Origin: Alphaproteobacteria bacterium | GTDB lineage: Bacteria > Pseudomonadota > Alphaproteobacteria > Paracaedibacterales > CAITNM01 | NCBI GenBank assembly: GCA_947499175.1 | Contig: CANMNU010000055.1 | Coordinates: forward strand, 1 to 8,411 | Length of the DNA stretch: 8,411 nt | Reading direction: 5' to 3' | In this document: positions 6,924 through 8,411 of the stretch, piece after piece | Position numbering within the stretch: position 1 is the stretch's first letter | How the letters are laid out: each line of letters starts with the position of its first letter | Translations under genes and position numbers: made by a program | The notes under the pieces: generated by a model | What the model was told of the DNA's origin: nothing | The model's database searches: none | The model's input: the letters and a program-made list of their open reading frames with translations, nothing else

Positions 6924-6930
6924 AAACTAT

Positions 6931-7875
6931 ATGAACATCGCATTTGTTTATCCTGGACAAGGCTCCCAAGTAACTGGCATGGCGCAGGATTTATACAATA
7001 ATTTTCCGAAAGCCAAAGAAATCCTTTATGAAGTCTGTGACGTCCTAAAGCAAGACCTTAAAAAAATAATGTTTGAAGGTCCTACTGATCAGCTAATACT
7101 TACAGAAAACACTCAGCCAGCATTGCTTACAGCAAGTTTAATGGCACAAAAAGTTTTAGAAAACGAACTTGGCAAGCCAATTAATGAACTTGTTAAAGCC
7201 GTAGCTGGCCATTCCCTGGGAGAATATTCTGCATTAACGGCAGCTGGTTGTTTTGCCTTAAAGGATTCGGTTACCCTGGTAAAATTGCGAGGTAATGCTA
7301 TGCAAAGTGCTGTACCAGCTGGCGAAGGTGCCATGGCTGCAATTATTGGCTTAGACATGCTACAAATTGAAAAATTAATACAATCTTTGACATCCACAAG
7401 TGAAGTTGCACAAATTGCCAACGATAACTCACCTGGGCAAATTGTTATCAGTGGTCATCTTAATGCTATTGAATGGCTAATTACAAAAGCAAAGGAAATG
7501 GGGGCCAAAAGGGCTTTGCTATTACCAGTAAGTGCGCCTTTTCATAGTTCTTTAATGCTACCTGCAGCAAACATTATGGACCAAGCTTTAAGGACAGTAG
7601 AGATCATGCCTATGAAGGCTGATTGTTACGCCAATGTCACTGCTAAGGTTTGTAATCAATCACAAATACATAATTTATTAGTGCAACAAATTACTGAAAG
7701 AGTGCGTTGGGTGGAATTAATTACTAATATGTTTAACTCTGGAATAAATAATTTTGTAGAAATTGGCACTGGTAAAGTACTTTCTGGATTAATTAAGCGT
7801 ATTGTGCCAGAAGCTACGGTTTATAATTTTGGCAAGGCAGATGAGCTTGATGCAATTAAGCATTTATGGGCATGA
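6931..7875 (+). CDS. fabD: Malonyl-CoA:ACP transacylase
   Basis: This 314-residue cytoplasmic enzyme moves malonyl from CoA to acyl carrier protein, supplying the extender unit for type II fatty acid synthesis. Length matches the family. PGQGSQ at 8-13 forms the oxyanion region, and Gln62 lies in the conserved TQPAL stretch. The nucleophile is Ser95 in GHSLGEYSAL, the substrate-carboxylate arginine is Arg120 (in LVKLRGNAMQ), and the catalytic histidine is His205 (in SAPFHSSLM). A further family stretch is FVEIGTGKVLSGL at 275-287. All catalytic residues are intact. The ATG at 6931 gives the standard N-terminus (MNIAFVYPGQGSQ), although no Shine-Dalgarno is visible in the A-rich leader. It is not followed by fabG or acpP, as it is in many bacteria, but by cutA one base after its stop. 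Confidence 0.97.
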   Translation: MNIAFVYPGQGSQVTGMAQDLYNNFPKAKEILYEVCDVLKQDLKKIMFEGPTDQLILTENTQPALLTASLMAQKVLENELGKPINELVKAVAGHSLGEYSALTAAGCFALKDSVTLVKLRGNAMQSAVPAGEGAMAAIIGLDMLQIEKLIQSLTSTSEVAQIANDNSPGQIVISGHLNAIEWLITKAKEMGAKRALLLPVSAPFHSSLMLPAANIMDQALRTVEIMPMKADCYANVTAKVCNQSQIHNLLVQQITERVRWVELITNMFNSGINNFVEIGTGKVLSGLIKRIVPEATVYNFGKADELDAIKHLWA

Positions 7876-7876
7876 G

Positions 7877-8185
7877 ATGATAGTTATCTACACAACCGTT
7901 GCAAATATTGAGCAAGCAAAATTAATTGCAAAAACTTTGCTTGCCGAACGTTTAGTTGCCTGCGTAAACATGTGGCCAATAAGCTCAATGTGTTCCTGGA
8001 ATGAAAAAATTGAATCATCCACTGAAGTTGCTATGTTTTTAAAAACTACTAATGCATGCCAAGAGGCAGTTTACCAAAGGGTAATTGAGCTTCATTCATA
8101 TGAATGTCCGGCTATTATTACTATAGATGTTAAACAGTCCCATCCAGCTTTTGCGCAATGGGTACAAACTGAAACAAGCTCTTAA
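7877..8185 (+). CDS. cutA: CutA-family divalent-ion tolerance protein
   Basis: This 102-residue protein covers the whole CutA1 domain, a small ferredoxin-like fold that forms very stable trimers. The family marks are the N-terminal strand IVIYTTVAN with the following helix, then LVACVN at 26-31, SMCSWNEKIE at 37-46 (family: SxYxWxGKIE), VAMFLKT at 51-57 and ELHSYECPAII at 71-81. The frame is open upstream into fabD, but the ATG at 7877 gives the normal N-terminus. It lies one base after the fabD stop with only a weak GGG (7868-7870) ahead, so translation is probably coupled to fabD. E. coli cutA was linked to copper tolerance, but the role of the family is not settled and no metal specificity can be read here. 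Confidence 0.93.
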   Translation: MIVIYTTVANIEQAKLIAKTLLAERLVACVNMWPISSMCSWNEKIESSTEVAMFLKTTNACQEAVYQRVIELHSYECPAIITIDVKQSHPAFAQWVQTETSS

Positions 8186-8411
8186 ATGTTAATGTTTGAA
8201 GACATTCCGCATTTTGCAAAAAAAAATGCTGAAGGTTTTTGTTTTTGGATAAAAGTTACTCCCAAAGCATCTAAAAGTCGTATTGGTACATTGGTGGACG
8301 GAACTATGGACCGAAAAATGCTTAAAGTTTATGTAACCTCACCACCAGAAGATAATTTAGCCAACATTGCAGTGATTGAGGTTTTGTCTGGTTACTTCCA
8401 CAAACCTAAAT
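8186..8411 (+). CDS. UPF0235/DUF167 (YggU-like) protein, 3' end outside the window
   Basis: The frame starts at the ATG directly after the cutA stop and remains open for 75 codons to the window end. The family core is clear: WIKVTPKASKSRIG (21-34), then a DG turn (38-39), MLKVYVTSPPEDNLAN (45-60) and a following helix with IAVIEVLSGYF (61-71). Members are roughly 80-105 residues, so only a short C-terminal part is missing. A second in-frame ATG lies at 8192; neither has an evident Shine-Dalgarno, and coupling to cutA is likely. The function of the family is unknown. Confidence 0.88.
   Translation, partial: MLMFEDIPHFAKKNAEGFCFWIKVTPKASKSRIGTLVDGTMDRKMLKVYVTSPPEDNLANIAVIEVLSGYFHKPK

Noticed and set aside
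7802..7876. Upstream ATG extending cutA by 25 residues into fabD
   Set aside because: The CutA domain begins at the ATG at 7877; the extension is fabD read in another frame.
1..8411. CRISPR array, tRNA or rRNA genes, insertion sequences, attachment sites
   Set aside because: No regularly spaced direct repeats, no transposase or integrase frame and no terminal inverted repeats; no tRNA cloverleaf was noticed in either intergenic gap by eye.

Overview
The window looks like a piece of an AT-rich alphaproteobacterial chromosome, quite possibly from a host-associated lineage such as Rickettsiales or Holosporales. The evidence is the separate (unfused) nuoC and nuoD, the alphaproteobacterial/mitochondrial style of the NuoD, NuoF and NuoG motifs, the AT-rich composition, and a complex I operon broken into a partial block. 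The exact taxon cannot be fixed from this sequence alone.

Layout. Bases 1-1154 are the 3' part of an unrecognised, lysine-rich, mostly helical protein whose reading frame is open back to the window edge; it carries four degenerate 9-residue repeats. A GC-rich hairpin (1171-1199) and a promoter with an extended -10 (about 1241-1268) separate it from the next unit. Bases 1299-6840 are a tight operon, nuoC-nuoD-nuoE-nuoF-nuoG, in which every junction overlaps by 1 to 8 bases. It encodes the NADH-oxidising module and part of the quinone-reducing module of respiratory complex I. nuoA and nuoB are not upstream, and nuoH is not downstream, so the rest of complex I must lie elsewhere. A 90-base gap (6841-6930) holds a weak promoter with a short palindrome and a possible gene remnant. 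A second unit then runs to the window end: fabD (fatty acid synthesis), cutA, and the start of a UPF0235/DUF167 gene, spaced by 0-1 base.

Function. NuoE, NuoF and the N-terminal part of NuoG take electrons from NADH through FMN and a chain of Fe-S clusters; NuoC and NuoD form the connecting arm, with NuoD making part of the quinone site. FabD loads malonyl groups onto acyl carrier protein. CutA and the UPF0235 protein are small conserved proteins of poorly settled function.

No convincing new system is visible. The items most worth a second look are the orphan repeat-bearing protein at the left edge, the truncated nuo block, and the possible remnant after nuoG.
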